Below, piece after piece: positions 16,999 to 25,750 of a stretch of 64,000 nt of DNA (positions within the stretch are counted from its first letter, which is position 1; each line of letters opens with the position of its first letter). Both the position numbers and the translations under genes were made by a program. Below the pieces are notes generated by a model, which was not told where the DNA came from, did not search any database, and saw only the letters and a list, made by a program, of their open reading frames with translations. Source of the DNA: Yoonia vestfoldensis SKA53 (lineage in GTDB: Bacteria > Pseudomonadota > Alphaproteobacteria > Rhodobacterales > Rhodobacteraceae); contig NZ_CH672414.1 in the NCBI RefSeq assembly GCF_000152785.1, positions 1,257,202 through 1,321,201 of the forward strand. The letters run 5' to 3'.

Positions 16999-17291
16999 GG
17001 GCCGACCCCTGTGCAACAATGTGATGTCAGAAACCCGACCAGCCGGTGCATGGCATCGAAATCGGCTCGATTGAACACCTCGCGCCCTTGCTTGTCCTGC
17101 ACCACCAGCCCTGCATCCACCAAGGCCGACAGATGATGCGCCAAAGTCGACGGCGCAATCCCCAGATGATCGCCAATCTCGCCCACGCGCAGCCCGTCAT
17201 GCCCCGCTTTCACCAGCAGGCGAAAGATCGACAGGCGAGCGTCATGGCCAAGGGCAGCCAGCGCACGGGCATGGAGATTCGTGTCGGACAT
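16995..17291 (-). CDS. ArsR-family winged-helix repressor
   Basis: A 98-residue ArsR/SmtB-type regulator. DARLSIFRLLVKAGHDGLRV, GEIGDHLGIAPSTLAHHLSA and LVDAGLVVQDKQGREVFNRA cover the whole fold. The ELCVC metal-binding motif of classical ArsR is absent; cysteines appear only at the end (SHCCTG), so the ligand may bind at the C-terminal Cys pair. It is followed by the MFS gene. An inverted repeat just upstream is a likely operator. Confidence 0.88.
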   Translation of the reverse strand: MSDTNLHARALAALGHDARLSIFRLLVKAGHDGLRVGEIGDHLGIAPSTLAHHLSALVDAGLVVQDKQGREVFNRADFDAMHRLVGFLTSHCCTGVGP

Positions 17292-17302
17292 GCAGGCAAA
17301 AT

Positions 17303-17318
17303 AACTATAAAATTAGTT
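17303..17318. promoter_or_regulatory. candidate ArsR operator
   Basis: AACTA-N6-TAGTT, a perfect 5-bp dyad in an AT-rich patch 12 bases upstream of the arsR-type start. Position and form suit autoregulation by an ArsR-family dimer. Confidence 0.5.
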
Positions 17319-17576
17319 TTATAAAGATATATTTCCCGATGACAGCGCCCGCTATTACCGGGCCGCGAAAGGGATGTAGCGCTGTGCGCTCAATAAAGCG
17401 GTTTGGGTTTGTGCCATTGCTGCATCGTCTGTCGGGTAGCGATCAGACGACTATCGAGCACTGGGCAGAGATGGCCAATGCAAGGCAGCGAAAGCACAAG
17501 GGACATCAATTGCGCCGCAAAAATGTTGCAAGAAACATGTCGCGCCGCAGCGCCAAGCGCGTTAGGTTTGGACAAA

Positions 17577-18242
17577 ATGCACCCAAAACCGACAGGCAAA
17601 GATTTGACGATCGAGACACGCCACGTCCATGAGCTGGCCGAGATGCTGCTGCAACGGGATGCGCCGCGCGTGATCATCGCGGTTGCCGGCGCGCCGGGAT
17701 CGGGCAAATCGACCTTTGCCGCCGAATTGGCCCGCAGGCTTTCGGCGCGCGGCAAGCGCGGTGTCGTTGTGCCAATGGATGGCTTTCATCTGGATAATGC
17801 CGTGCTGGAGGCGCGCAGCCTGCTGCCGCGCAAAGGCGCGCCCGAAACCTTCGACGCGCAGGGTTTTGTCCGGCTGATCCGCGCAATCAAGGCGCAAGAG
17901 GATGTTTTCGCACCCAGCTTTGACCGCATGCGCGATCTGTCCGTCGCGGGGGCAATCGCTGTGCCTGCCGACGCTTCGTATGTCATTGCCGAAGGCAATT
18001 ACCTGATGTTCGATGAAAGCCCGTGGTCGGAGCTTGCGGGCCTGTGGGATGTCTCGATCCGGCTGGACGTGCCGATGCCCGAACTGCGCGCGCGGCTGAT
18101 CCAGCGGTGGCTGAGCCAGAACCTGTCACGCGCCGTCGCCACACGCCGCGCCGAAGGCAACGACATCCCCAATGCACAGCGTGTCATCGCCAAGGCGCTG
18201 CCTTGTGATTTCACCTTTGATGGACAACAAGCGCGGGCCTGA
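17577..18242 (+). CDS. P-loop nucleoside/sugar kinase-like protein (uridine kinase/FrcK family)
   Basis: A 221-residue kinase. It has P-loop GAPGSGKSTFAAELARRL (about residue 40), PMDGFHLDNAVLEAR (Walker B-like region), FAPSFDRMRDLSVAGAI and YVIAEGNYLMFDESPWSEL, then a LID-like RWLSQNLSRAVATRR. This is the pattern of the uridine kinase-like proteins that include FrcK of fructose transport operons. No sugar ABC transporter adjoins it; phosphoglucomutase follows 21 bases downstream, suggesting carbohydrate metabolism. I chose the ATG at 17577; the frame is open further upstream. Confidence 0.8.
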   Translation: MHPKPTGKDLTIETRHVHELAEMLLQRDAPRVIIAVAGAPGSGKSTFAAELARRLSARGKRGVVVPMDGFHLDNAVLEARSLLPRKGAPETFDAQGFVRLIRAIKAQEDVFAPSFDRMRDLSVAGAIAVPADASYVIAEGNYLMFDESPWSELAGLWDVSIRLDVPMPELRARLIQRWLSQNLSRAVATRRAEGNDIPNAQRVIAKALPCDFTFDGQQARA

Positions 18243-18263
18243 CCCGCCGCCAAGAGGTATCCC

Positions 18264-19892
18264 ATGCAAATCCGCGACATTGCCACAGCACCCATCCGTG
18301 GGCAGGCTCCGGGTACCTCTGGTCTGCGGCGCAAGACCCGCGCCTATATGGCGCCGCTGTTTTTGGAAAATTATGTGCAGGCTATTCTGGATGGCACCGG
18401 CGGGGCGGCGGGCAAGACCTATGTGCTAGGCGGCGACGGGCGCTATTTTAACGCCGCGGCGATCCAGATCATCCTGCGCATTCTGGCGGGCAATGGGGCG
18501 GCGCGGGTGATGGTCGGGCAAGGCGGGATTCTTTCCACCCCCGCCGCATCGCATCTGATCCGCAAGACCGGCGCGGATGGCGGGTTCATCCTGTCGGCCA
18601 GCCATAATCCGGGCGGTATCGACGCGGATTTCGGCCTGAAATACAATATGGGGAATGGCGGGCCTGCGACCGAAACCATGACCGCTGCCATCGTCGTCGC
18701 CAGCGAGTCCATCACCCGCATCCGCATGGCCGACAGCGCCGACATCAATCTTGACGCCTTGGGCGCGGCGGCGATCGGCCCGATGCAGGTTCAGATCATC
18801 GACCCTGTCACGGATTATCTGGCGCTGATGGAAGATCTGTTCGACCTTGACGCCATCGCCGCGCTGATCGCGGGCGGTTTCACCCTGCGGTTCGATGCGA
18901 TGCATGCCGTGACCGGCCCCTATGCGCGCGCGCTGCTGGTGGACCGCTGCGGTGCCAGCCCCGACAGCGTGATGAATGCCATCCCCCTGCCCGATTTCGG
19001 CGGCGGCCATCCCGACCCCAACCCCGTCTGGGCGGCAGAGCTGATGGGGCTGATGATGAGCCCCGACGCCCCCGATTTCGGTGCCGCCAGCGATGGTGAC
19101 GGGGACCGCAACATGATTGTCGGGCGCGGCTGCTATGTGACACCTTCCGACAGTCTGGCACTGATTGCGGACCGCGCGGATCTGGCCAAAGGCTATCGCC
19201 GCGGGCTGGCGGGGGTGGCGCGTTCGATGCCGACGTCGGGCGCGGTGGACAGGGTGGCAGCGGCCAAGGGGATCGCTTGTCACGAGACGCCGACAGGCTG
19301 GAAATTCTTTGGCAACCTGCTGGATACTGGCCAGATCACGCTGTGCGGCGAAGAAAGTGCCGGCACCGGATCGGACCATATCCGTGAAAAAGACGGGCTC
19401 TGGGCGGTGTTGATGTGGTTGAACATCATCGCCGTATCAGGGCAAAGCGTGGCCGATCTGATGGCCGCGCATTGGCGAAGCTATGGGCGCAATTATTATT
19501 CTCGGCACGATTACGAAGACGTGGACAGCGCTGTTGCCACCTTGCTGATGGCCGATCTGCGCGGGCGGCTGGACCGCTTGCCAGCGCAAAGCTTTGCAGG
19601 GCTGCGCGTCACAGCGGCGGATGATTTTGCCTATACCGATCCTGTGGATGGCAGCGTCAGCACCGGCCAAGGTCTGCGGCTGTTTTTCGAAGGCGGTGCG
19701 CGCGCGGTCCTGCGCCTGTCGGGCACCGGCACCAGCGGGGCGACCTTGCGGGTCTATCTCGAACAGCTGGTGACGGACGGGGACCTGCATCACGATGCCG
19801 GTGACGTGCTGGCCCCGCTGGCAGCGGCTGTCGATGCTATCGCGGGGATTTCGGCGCGGACGGGACGTACAGCGCCGGATGTGAAGACCTGA
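18264..19892 (+). CDS. pgm: alpha-D-glucose phosphate-specific phosphoglucomutase
   Basis: A 542-residue phosphoglucomutase interconverting glucose 1- and 6-phosphate. The order of motifs is complete: QAPGTSGLRRKT (start of domain 1), GGFILSASHNPGG with the phosphoryl-carrying Ser, ASDGDGDRNMIVG (metal site), CGEESAGTGSDHIREKDGLW (sugar-binding loop) and VLRLSGTGTSGATLRVYLE (phosphate loop). Length matches the family. A ribosome-binding site (aagaggt, 18251-18257) precedes the ATG. A dispersed repeat follows the stop. Confidence 0.95.
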   Translation: MQIRDIATAPIRGQAPGTSGLRRKTRAYMAPLFLENYVQAILDGTGGAAGKTYVLGGDGRYFNAAAIQIILRILAGNGAARVMVGQGGILSTPAASHLIRKTGADGGFILSASHNPGGIDADFGLKYNMGNGGPATETMTAAIVVASESITRIRMADSADINLDALGAAAIGPMQVQIIDPVTDYLALMEDLFDLDAIAALIAGGFTLRFDAMHAVTGPYARALLVDRCGASPDSVMNAIPLPDFGGGHPDPNPVWAAELMGLMMSPDAPDFGAASDGDGDRNMIVGRGCYVTPSDSLALIADRADLAKGYRRGLAGVARSMPTSGAVDRVAAAKGIACHETPTGWKFFGNLLDTGQITLCGEESAGTGSDHIREKDGLWAVLMWLNIIAVSGQSVADLMAAHWRSYGRNYYSRHDYEDVDSAVATLLMADLRGRLDRLPAQSFAGLRVTAADDFAYTDPVDGSVSTGQGLRLFFEGGARAVLRLSGTGTSGATLRVYLEQLVTDGDLHHDAGDVLAPLAAAVDAIAGISARTGRTAPDVKT

Positions 19893-19935
19893 AAACTTTT
19901 ATGCCTCCGGCGGGGATATTTGGGCTCCAACGATG
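19893..19935 (+). repeat. dispersed intergenic repeat, copy 1
   Basis: Copy of a roughly 40-base repeat with core CCTCCGGCGGGGATATTT followed by GGGCTCCAACGATG. It directly follows the pgm stop and lies between pgm and the convergent TRAP gene. Other copies in the window are near 23.0, 28.3, 29.3 and 44.6 kb. Confidence 0.8.
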
Positions 19936-19936
19936 A

Positions 19937-21247
19937 TCAGATCAGGATCAGCGTGATGATCGGGAACATGAGCAGGATCACCACGCGGATGATGTCGGAG
20001 GCGACGAAAAACACGACGGCACGGTAGGTCGCAGTGATCTTGGTTTCGCGGTCCATGCTGTTGATGATGAAAAGATTCATCCCCACGGGTGGCGTGATCA
20101 GCCCAACCTCGACCACGATCAGCACGAGGATGCCGAACCAGATTGCAAGCTCGTCCGGCGTCATCCCGAAATCGAGGGTGGAGATCACCGGCCAGAAGAT
20201 CGGCACCGTCAGCAGGATCATCGACAAGCTGTCCATCAAACAGCCGAGAATCAGATAGAAGACCAAAATAAGCACGATGATCATCATCGGGCTGAACCCC
20301 TGCCCCGCGACCCAGGTTGAGAGTTCTTGCGGCACCTGCGTCAGCGCGAGAAAACCGTTGTAAAAGGCCGCCCCGAGCACGATGAAAAAGATCATCCCCG
20401 TGCCGGTTGCGGTTTGCATCAGGCTGTCGCGTAAAGCCCCCCAGCCAAGCTTGCCCGCCGCCAGCGCGATCACCCCCGTGCCTGCCGCGCCCACCGCAGC
20501 CCCTTCGGTGGGCGTGAACCAGCCGCTATAGATGCCGCCGACCACCAGCCCAAAGACCAAGAGCACCGGCCAGACCGGCAGCAGGGCCTGCAAGCGGTCG
20601 CGCATCGGCAGGCGGTCTTGTGTGCCGGCCTGATCGGGGTAGAGCCGCACATAGATGGCAATGGTCAGCATATAGCCCAAGGCCGCCAGCAGGCCGGGGA
20701 TGATGGCTGCGGCGAAAAGCTTGGCGATGTTTTGTTCGGTCAGGATCGCATAGATCACCAAGATCACCGAAGGCGGGATCAGGATGCCGAGCGTGCCACC
20801 CGCCGCCAGTGTCGCCGTGGCAAAGCCGCCCGCATAGCCCGACCGGCGCAATTCAGGCAGCGCGACCTTGCTCATCGTCGCGGCTGTCGCAAGCGATGAG
20901 CCGCAGATCGCCCCGAACCCCGCGCAGGCCCCGACAGCGGCCATGGCCATCCCGCCTTTGCGATGCCCCAGAAAGGCACCTGCTGCGCGAAACAAGGCCT
21001 GCGACATGCCCGAATGGGTGGCGAATTGCCCCATCAGCAAAAACAGCGGAATGATCGACAGGCTATAGCTGGAAAAGGTGGAATAGGTCTCGGACTTTAG
21101 CCGCGCCATGAAGACGGTTGTCCCGTCAGTGGCCAGCCACAGCCCGCCGATCCCGCAAATGAGCATGGCAAGGCCAATCGGCGCGCGCAGAAAGATAAGC
21201 CCCAGCAGGACAGGAAACGACAAAAACCCGAGGGCAAGATCGCTCAT
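19937..21247 (-). CDS. dctM: TRAP transporter large permease (DctM family)
   Basis: A 436-residue DctM-type membrane protein with about twelve hydrophobic segments, the ion-coupled channel of a TRAP importer. GGTLGILIPPSVILVIYAIL, MSKVALPELRRSGYAGGFAT and ITPPVGMNLFIINSM are diagnostic. The ATG overlaps the DctQ stop by 4 bases. It is the third gene of a dctP-dctQ-dctM unit. The substrate is probably an organic or keto acid but is not readable from sequence. Confidence 0.93.
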   Translation of the reverse strand: MSDLALGFLSFPVLLGLIFLRAPIGLAMLICGIGGLWLATDGTTVFMARLKSETYSTFSSYSLSIIPLFLLMGQFATHSGMSQALFRAAGAFLGHRKGGMAMAAVGACAGFGAICGSSLATAATMSKVALPELRRSGYAGGFATATLAAGGTLGILIPPSVILVIYAILTEQNIAKLFAAAIIPGLLAALGYMLTIAIYVRLYPDQAGTQDRLPMRDRLQALLPVWPVLLVFGLVVGGIYSGWFTPTEGAAVGAAGTGVIALAAGKLGWGALRDSLMQTATGTGMIFFIVLGAAFYNGFLALTQVPQELSTWVAGQGFSPMMIIVLILVFYLILGCLMDSLSMILLTVPIFWPVISTLDFGMTPDELAIWFGILVLIVVEVGLITPPVGMNLFIINSMDRETKITATYRAVVFFVASDIIRVVILLMFPIITLILI

Positions 21248-21774
21248 CCCGCGCGCTTTCCGCTCAGCCGCAGGGCCGCACAATAGAGGCTGACGATACA
21301 GGCGACGCAGGCGGCGGCAAGGCAGGCCGCATAGCCCCACCAGACCGGAAACTGCAACATAAAGGTGGTTTCGCCATAGCGCAATTTATCCTGCATCCCT
21401 GCGAACAGCCGCCATGTGATCAGCACGATCACCAGCGCCATCACCACCGACCAAAAGGCAGACAACGCTGCATTGATGCGCGCGCCCAGCCCGGCGGTAA
21501 AGATATCGACCCGCGCATGCGACTGCGTCAGCTGCGTCAACGGCAAAAAGCTGAACACGGCAAAGGCCATGCCCGCCTCGACCAGTTCGTAATCGCCCGT
21601 CACAGGGCCAAGACCCGCCCCGCGCACCAGATCGCCAAAACCCGCCATGATCGCCAGCGCGCCCAATTCGCGCCCCGCGATGCTGGCACAGACAAGACAG
21701 ACCAGCCCGATCAAGACGGAGCCGCCCAGCAATGCCGTACCTTGGGCCAAACGCGTGATTAGCAGATGCAACAA
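21244..21774 (-). CDS. dctQ: TRAP transporter small permease (DctQ family)
   Basis: A 176-residue four-helix membrane protein of the DctQ family. Segments lie at about residues 12-33, 57-75, 95-118 and 142-165, with SHARVDIFTAGLGARINAAL in the middle matching the family. It pairs with DctM to form the TRAP membrane unit. It follows the binding-protein gene by 32 bases. Confidence 0.88.
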   Translation of the reverse strand: MLHLLITRLAQGTALLGGSVLIGLVCLVCASIAGRELGALAIMAGFGDLVRGAGLGPVTGDYELVEAGMAFAVFSFLPLTQLTQSHARVDIFTAGLGARINAALSAFWSVVMALVIVLITWRLFAGMQDKLRYGETTFMLQFPVWWGYAACLAAACVACIVSLYCAALRLSGKRAG

Positions 21775-21806
21775 AAGGCAACCTCGGGGATAAACGCCCC
21801 CGCTGT

Positions 21807-22835
21807 CTAGTCCTTGCCCGCGTGCTTGGCAATCAAGGCGGTAGCGGCAGCATAAAGCCCGGTGCCGTCGATGCCTGCGGCGTCAGCTTCGGCAATCCAG
21901 GCGGCGGTGGTGGCGGCGGCGGCCTCGCGCCAGGGGGCGGTCTGATCGGGCGTCAGGGTGATGATGCTATTGCCGGCAGCAACCGCCAGTGCGCGAGCAT
22001 CCGCGTCACCGGCCTGCTGGGTGCGTCCGGCAAAGGCGGAAAACTCCAGGCCCGAATTGGCGTCGATCACAGCTTTCAGATCATCCGGCAAGGCGTTGTA
22101 ACTGTTTGTATTCATCGCCAGAATAAAGGTTGCAGCATAAAGCGCGGCACCGTCGAATTCGGTATGGTTGGTGACCAGTTCCTGCACGCGGATCGAAGGG
22201 GCAACCTCCCACGGAATAACGGCACCATCAATCACGCCGCGCGACAAAGCCTCTGGCACGGCAGGCACGGGCATGCCGACAGCGGTGGCACCCAGATCGG
22301 TCAGCAGGTTGGTGATCACCCGGGTGGGTCCGCGCAGTTTCAGCCCTTCGAGGTCCGTGATCGCGGCGACGGGGCGGTTGGCGTGGATGATCCCAGGGCC
22401 ATGCACCCACAGGCCCAAGGGCTTGAACGCAGCGAAATCGCTGTCCATCATTCGCGCTTCGGCCAGGTCCCAAAAGGCCCGCGATGTGACCTCGGCATCC
22501 GGCGAGATAAAGGGCAGCTCGAACACTTCAAGCTGCGGGAACCGGCCCGGCGTATAGCCCGGCAGCGTCCAGACAATATCGGCCACGCCGTCGATCACCT
22601 GATCAATCAGCTGCGGCGGTGTGCCACCCAACTGCATCGACGGAAACCGGTCGATCTTGATACGCCCGTTGCTGTCGGCCTCGACCCTGTCGGCCCAGAC
22701 ATCAAGGATATTGGCAGGCACATTGGCCTGCGCGGGCAGGAATTGGTGCAAGCGCAGCGTCACTTCCTGCGCGCTCGCGGCGGTCCCGATGGCAAAGGCC
22801 ACAAGGCCAGCGAACAAAGTGCGGGTGATGATCAT
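21807..22835 (-). CDS. dctP: TRAP transporter periplasmic binding protein (DctP family)
   Basis: A 342-residue periplasmic binding protein. The signal peptide MIITRTLFAGLVAFAIGTAA is followed by QEVTLRLHQFLPAQANVPAN, typical for DctP. A conserved substrate-binding Arg is expected in LKLRGPTRVITNLLTDLGAT, and PVPAVPEALSRGVIDGAVIPWE follows. The ATG at 22835 is chosen for the signal peptide and a ggagg site upstream; longer in-frame starts add non-signal sequence. It is the first gene of the TRAP operon. Confidence 0.92.
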   Translation of the reverse strand: MIITRTLFAGLVAFAIGTAASAQEVTLRLHQFLPAQANVPANILDVWADRVEADSNGRIKIDRFPSMQLGGTPPQLIDQVIDGVADIVWTLPGYTPGRFPQLEVFELPFISPDAEVTSRAFWDLAEARMMDSDFAAFKPLGLWVHGPGIIHANRPVAAITDLEGLKLRGPTRVITNLLTDLGATAVGMPVPAVPEALSRGVIDGAVIPWEVAPSIRVQELVTNHTEFDGAALYAATFILAMNTNSYNALPDDLKAVIDANSGLEFSAFAGRTQQAGDADARALAVAAGNSIITLTPDQTAPWREAAAATTAAWIAEADAAGIDGTGLYAAATALIAKHAGKD

Positions 22836-23328
22836 GGAAGCCTCCCTCGAAAAACTCACCGCAGCTTTGCGCCAACGCCCGTTGCGGCGCAAGGGCAATG
22901 ACGCCACATCACCCGCGCCACCCCGAGGGCAGGACCACCGCATTGACGACATAATGGCAATGCCGCTTCACGCTTCGCCCAAGACTGGCGCGCGCCCCGC
23001 CCCGTTCACCCTTATCATCCTCCAAGCCCAAATATCCCCGCCGGAGGCCGCAACTGCGTCGCAGACGCAGGCAGCGCTGAAACCGACGGCCACAGGCAGA
23101 CGACCCCAATAGGGCATGCGGGCTGTCCGGCATGTGCCGGACAAACCTTCAACCCACTTTCCACAAATTGCCGCAAGCGACATCAGCACGCACAATGATT
23201 GCGCTTTTAGGGTCTGTTTGCGCAACATGTCGGTTTTGTCTGAAAAAGGTGCCCTTTCGCGTTGCATCTCGGGGCTTGCGGCGCTTTAGTCATGGAAAAT
23301 AAATAACCAAAACCGGGGAGGTTTGGGA
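22836..23328. other. intergenic region between divergent dctP and potA
   Basis: About 490 bases without a credible gene. It holds one reverse copy of the dispersed repeat (about 23016-23049) and presumably the promoters of the TRAP operon (minus) and the polyamine-type ABC operon (plus). I see no protein-like reading frame; open frames here lack coding character. Confidence 0.6.
23016..23049 (-). repeat. dispersed intergenic repeat, copy 2
   Basis: Reverse-orientation copy: on the minus strand CCTCCGGCGGGGATATTTGG then GCTTGGAGGATGATAAG. It matches copy 1 through the core and diverges after GGGCT. It lies in the dctP/potA gap. Confidence 0.75.
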
Positions 23329-24429
23329 TTGCAACAAGTCAAGAACGACGAAGCTTTCGTCGCGTTCGAACGCGTGCAAAAAAGTTACGACGGTGAAACA
23401 CTGGTCGTCAAAGATCTTAATCTGGCGATACCCAAGGGCGAATTTCTGACCCTGCTTGGCCCGTCGGGATCGGGCAAGACGACCTGCCTGATGATGCTGG
23501 CCGGGTTCGAAACCGCAACGCATGGCGATATCCGGCTCGACGGTGTCTCGGTCAACAACATCCCCCCACACAAGCGCGGGATCGGCATGGTGTTCCAGAA
23601 TTACGCGTTGTTTCCGCATATGACGGTGGGGGAAAACCTGTCGTTTCCGCTCGAAGTCCGCAAGATGGGCAAATCCGAACGCGAGGCTAAGGTCAAACGC
23701 GCGCTGGACATGGTGCAGATGGGCGATTTCGCCGCCCGCCGTCCGGCACAGATGTCCGGCGGACAGCAGCAGCGGGTGGCACTCGCACGGGCGCTGGTGT
23801 TTGAACCCGAACTGGTGCTGATGGATGAACCCTTGGGCGCGCTGGACAAGCAATTGCGCGAAACCCTGCAATTCGAGATCACCAATCTGGCGCATCAACT
23901 GGGCATTACCGTGGTCTATGTGACCCATGACCAGACCGAGGCGCTGACAATGTCGGACCGCGTCGCGGTGTTCAACGATGGCCGCATCCAGCAACTGGCC
24001 ACGCCCGACGATCTGTACGAGCGTCCGCAAAACAGTTTCGTGGCGCAATTCATCGGCGAAAACAACACGTTGACCGGTGTGGTGCAGGATATATCTGACA
24101 AAAGCTGCACCGTGCGGCTGGACAGCGGCGATGTGATCGACGCGATGCCGGTCAATGTTGGCGCCGTCGGCGACCGCACCAAAGTTTCGATCCGCCCCGA
24201 ACGGGTCGAGATCGACAAGACCCGCCTGCAACCCGGCGCGCATACGCTCAAGGCCGAAGTGCTGGAATTCATCTATATGGGTGATATTTTCCGCACCCGT
24301 CTGCGTGTCGCGGGGATGGATGATTTCGTCATCAAGACCCGCAACGCCCCCGATCAGGTCCGGCTGACACCCGGCACCAAGATCGACATCGGCTGGTTGG
24401 CACAGGATTGCCGCGCGCTCGACGCGTGA
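23329..24429 (+). CDS. potA: spermidine/putrescine-type ABC transporter ATP-binding protein
   Basis: A 366-residue ABC ATPase of the PotA class. Walker A GPSGSGKTTCL, Q-loop MVFQNYALFPHMTV, signature MSGGQQQRVALARAL, Walker B LVLMDEPLGALD and His in VYVTHDQTEAL are followed by a C-terminal TOBE domain (about residues 270-365). No ATG fits: a ggggagg ribosome-binding site (23315-23321) sits 7 bases before the TTG at 23329, so I use that rather than the TTG at 23323. It heads a potA-potD-potB-potC operon. Confidence 0.92.
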   Translation: MQQVKNDEAFVAFERVQKSYDGETLVVKDLNLAIPKGEFLTLLGPSGSGKTTCLMMLAGFETATHGDIRLDGVSVNNIPPHKRGIGMVFQNYALFPHMTVGENLSFPLEVRKMGKSEREAKVKRALDMVQMGDFAARRPAQMSGGQQQRVALARALVFEPELVLMDEPLGALDKQLRETLQFEITNLAHQLGITVVYVTHDQTEALTMSDRVAVFNDGRIQQLATPDDLYERPQNSFVAQFIGENNTLTGVVQDISDKSCTVRLDSGDVIDAMPVNVGAVGDRTKVSIRPERVEIDKTRLQPGAHTLKAEVLEFIYMGDIFRTRLRVAGMDDFVIKTRNAPDQVRLTPGTKIDIGWLAQDCRALDA

Positions 24430-24508
24430 CGGCTTTTGCAGGGTCACCGCCGCCCGGTGGGTGACCCTCATGACAAGACGAACCGGGCGTGACAACGGGA
24501 GAAAAATA

Positions 24509-25624
24509 ATGAAACTGACCAAAGCAATGATGGCAACGACAGCGCTGACGCTGGCCGGAACCTCCGCCTTTGCTGGCGGCCATATGGCCAATGACATGAC
24601 AATCGTCAGCTGGGGCGGCGCCTATCAGGCGAGCCAGGATTCTGCCTATCTGCAACCCTATCTGGCGGCCAACCCTGACGTCCGCGCGTCTTGGGACGAA
24701 AGCTCGCCCGAGGCCGTGGCAAAGCTGCGCGCGATGGACGAAGCCGGCAACCTGACTTGGGACCTTGTCGATGTGGTGGCCGCCGATGCGATCCGCCTGT
24801 GCGACGAAGGTCTGGCGATGGAAATCGACCATGACGCCCTTCTGGCCGCTGCCCCTGATGGCACATCAGCGTCCGAGGATTTCGGCGACCTGATCGTGTC
24901 GGATTGTTTTATTCCGCAGATCGCCTATTCCACAACCAACGCGTATCGCACCGATGTGACCGCCTGGAACGGCGCAACACCCGGCGATATCTGCGCCTTG
25001 TTCGATCTGGAAACCTTCCCCGGCACCCGGACCCTGCAGCGTGTGCCGCTTGATAACCTTGAATGGGCGCTGATCTGTGATGGCGTGCCTTTCGTAGATG
25101 TTTATGACACGCTGGAAACGACAGAAGGTCAGGACCGCGCCTTTGCCAAGCTGGACACGATCAAGGACAGCACGATCTGGTGGACATCTGCCGCCGAAAG
25201 CATCCAGTCGCTGGCCGATGGCGAAGCCGTGATGGGCTCGTCCTACAATGGCCGCTTCTTCTCGGCGATCGTGGAACAGGACCAGCCATTGGCAATGCTC
25301 TGGGATGCACAGGTCTATGACCTTGACGGCTGGATCATCCCCACCGGCCTGCCCGAGGATCGTCTGGCCCGCGTGCTGGATTTCGTCTTCTTCGCGACAG
25401 ACACACAGCGTCTGGCGGATCAGTCCAAGTTCATCTCTTATGGCCCAGCACGTGCATCATCGGCACCGCTGGTATCCACCCATGCAACTTTGGGCATCGA
25501 AATGGCACCACATATGCCAACCGATCCGGCAAACTCATCCAATGCCTTCGTGCAAAATTACATGTGGTGGGCGGATTACCGCGACGACCTGGATGCACGT
25601 TTCCAGGCCTGGCTGGCCCAGTAA
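24509..25624 (+). CDS. polyamine-type ABC transporter substrate-binding protein
   Basis: A 371-residue periplasmic binding protein. The signal peptide MKLTKAMMATTALTLAGTSA ends near FAGG, followed by MTIVSWGGAYQASQDSAYLQ, typical of the PotD/extracellular solute-binding family 1 group. EAVMGSSYNGRFFSAIVEQD and DGWIIPTGLPEDRLARVLDF follow the PotD layout. The ATG at 24509 follows gggagaaa. The ligand could be spermidine, putrescine or another amine; it is not decidable here. Two palindromic hairpins lie between this gene and the first permease. Confidence 0.88.
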   Translation: MKLTKAMMATTALTLAGTSAFAGGHMANDMTIVSWGGAYQASQDSAYLQPYLAANPDVRASWDESSPEAVAKLRAMDEAGNLTWDLVDVVAADAIRLCDEGLAMEIDHDALLAAAPDGTSASEDFGDLIVSDCFIPQIAYSTTNAYRTDVTAWNGATPGDICALFDLETFPGTRTLQRVPLDNLEWALICDGVPFVDVYDTLETTEGQDRAFAKLDTIKDSTIWWTSAAESIQSLADGEAVMGSSYNGRFFSAIVEQDQPLAMLWDAQVYDLDGWIIPTGLPEDRLARVLDFVFFATDTQRLADQSKFISYGPARASSAPLVSTHATLGIEMAPHMPTDPANSSNAFVQNYMWWADYRDDLDARFQAWLAQ

Positions 25625-25637
25625 ATCACTGATTGCA

Positions 25638-25657
25638 GGGCGGGGATATCCCCGCCC
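25638..25657 (+). terminator. perfect palindrome after the binding-protein gene
   Basis: A 20-base perfect palindrome (GGGCGGGGATATCCCCGCCC), 14 bases past the stop of the binding-protein gene. As RNA it forms a very stable stem and probably blocks 3' decay or reduces read-through into the permease genes. Confidence 0.6.
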
Positions 25658-25704
25658 TACGCCTGACACAAAGGCGCGGCCGCAGCGGTCGTGCTGAAAG
25701 GTAG

Positions 25705-25722
25705 GGCGGGGTTAACCCCGCC
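25705..25722 (+). terminator. second perfect palindrome before the permease gene
   Basis: An 18-base perfect palindrome (GGCGGGGTTAACCCCGCC) 47 bases after the first and 29 before the permease start. Flanks match the first copy too (TAGGG before, TACGCC after), so the two are likely duplicates of one REP-like unit. Confidence 0.55.
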
Positions 25723-25750
25723 TTACGCCCCCAACCAAAGGTCCCGTCCC

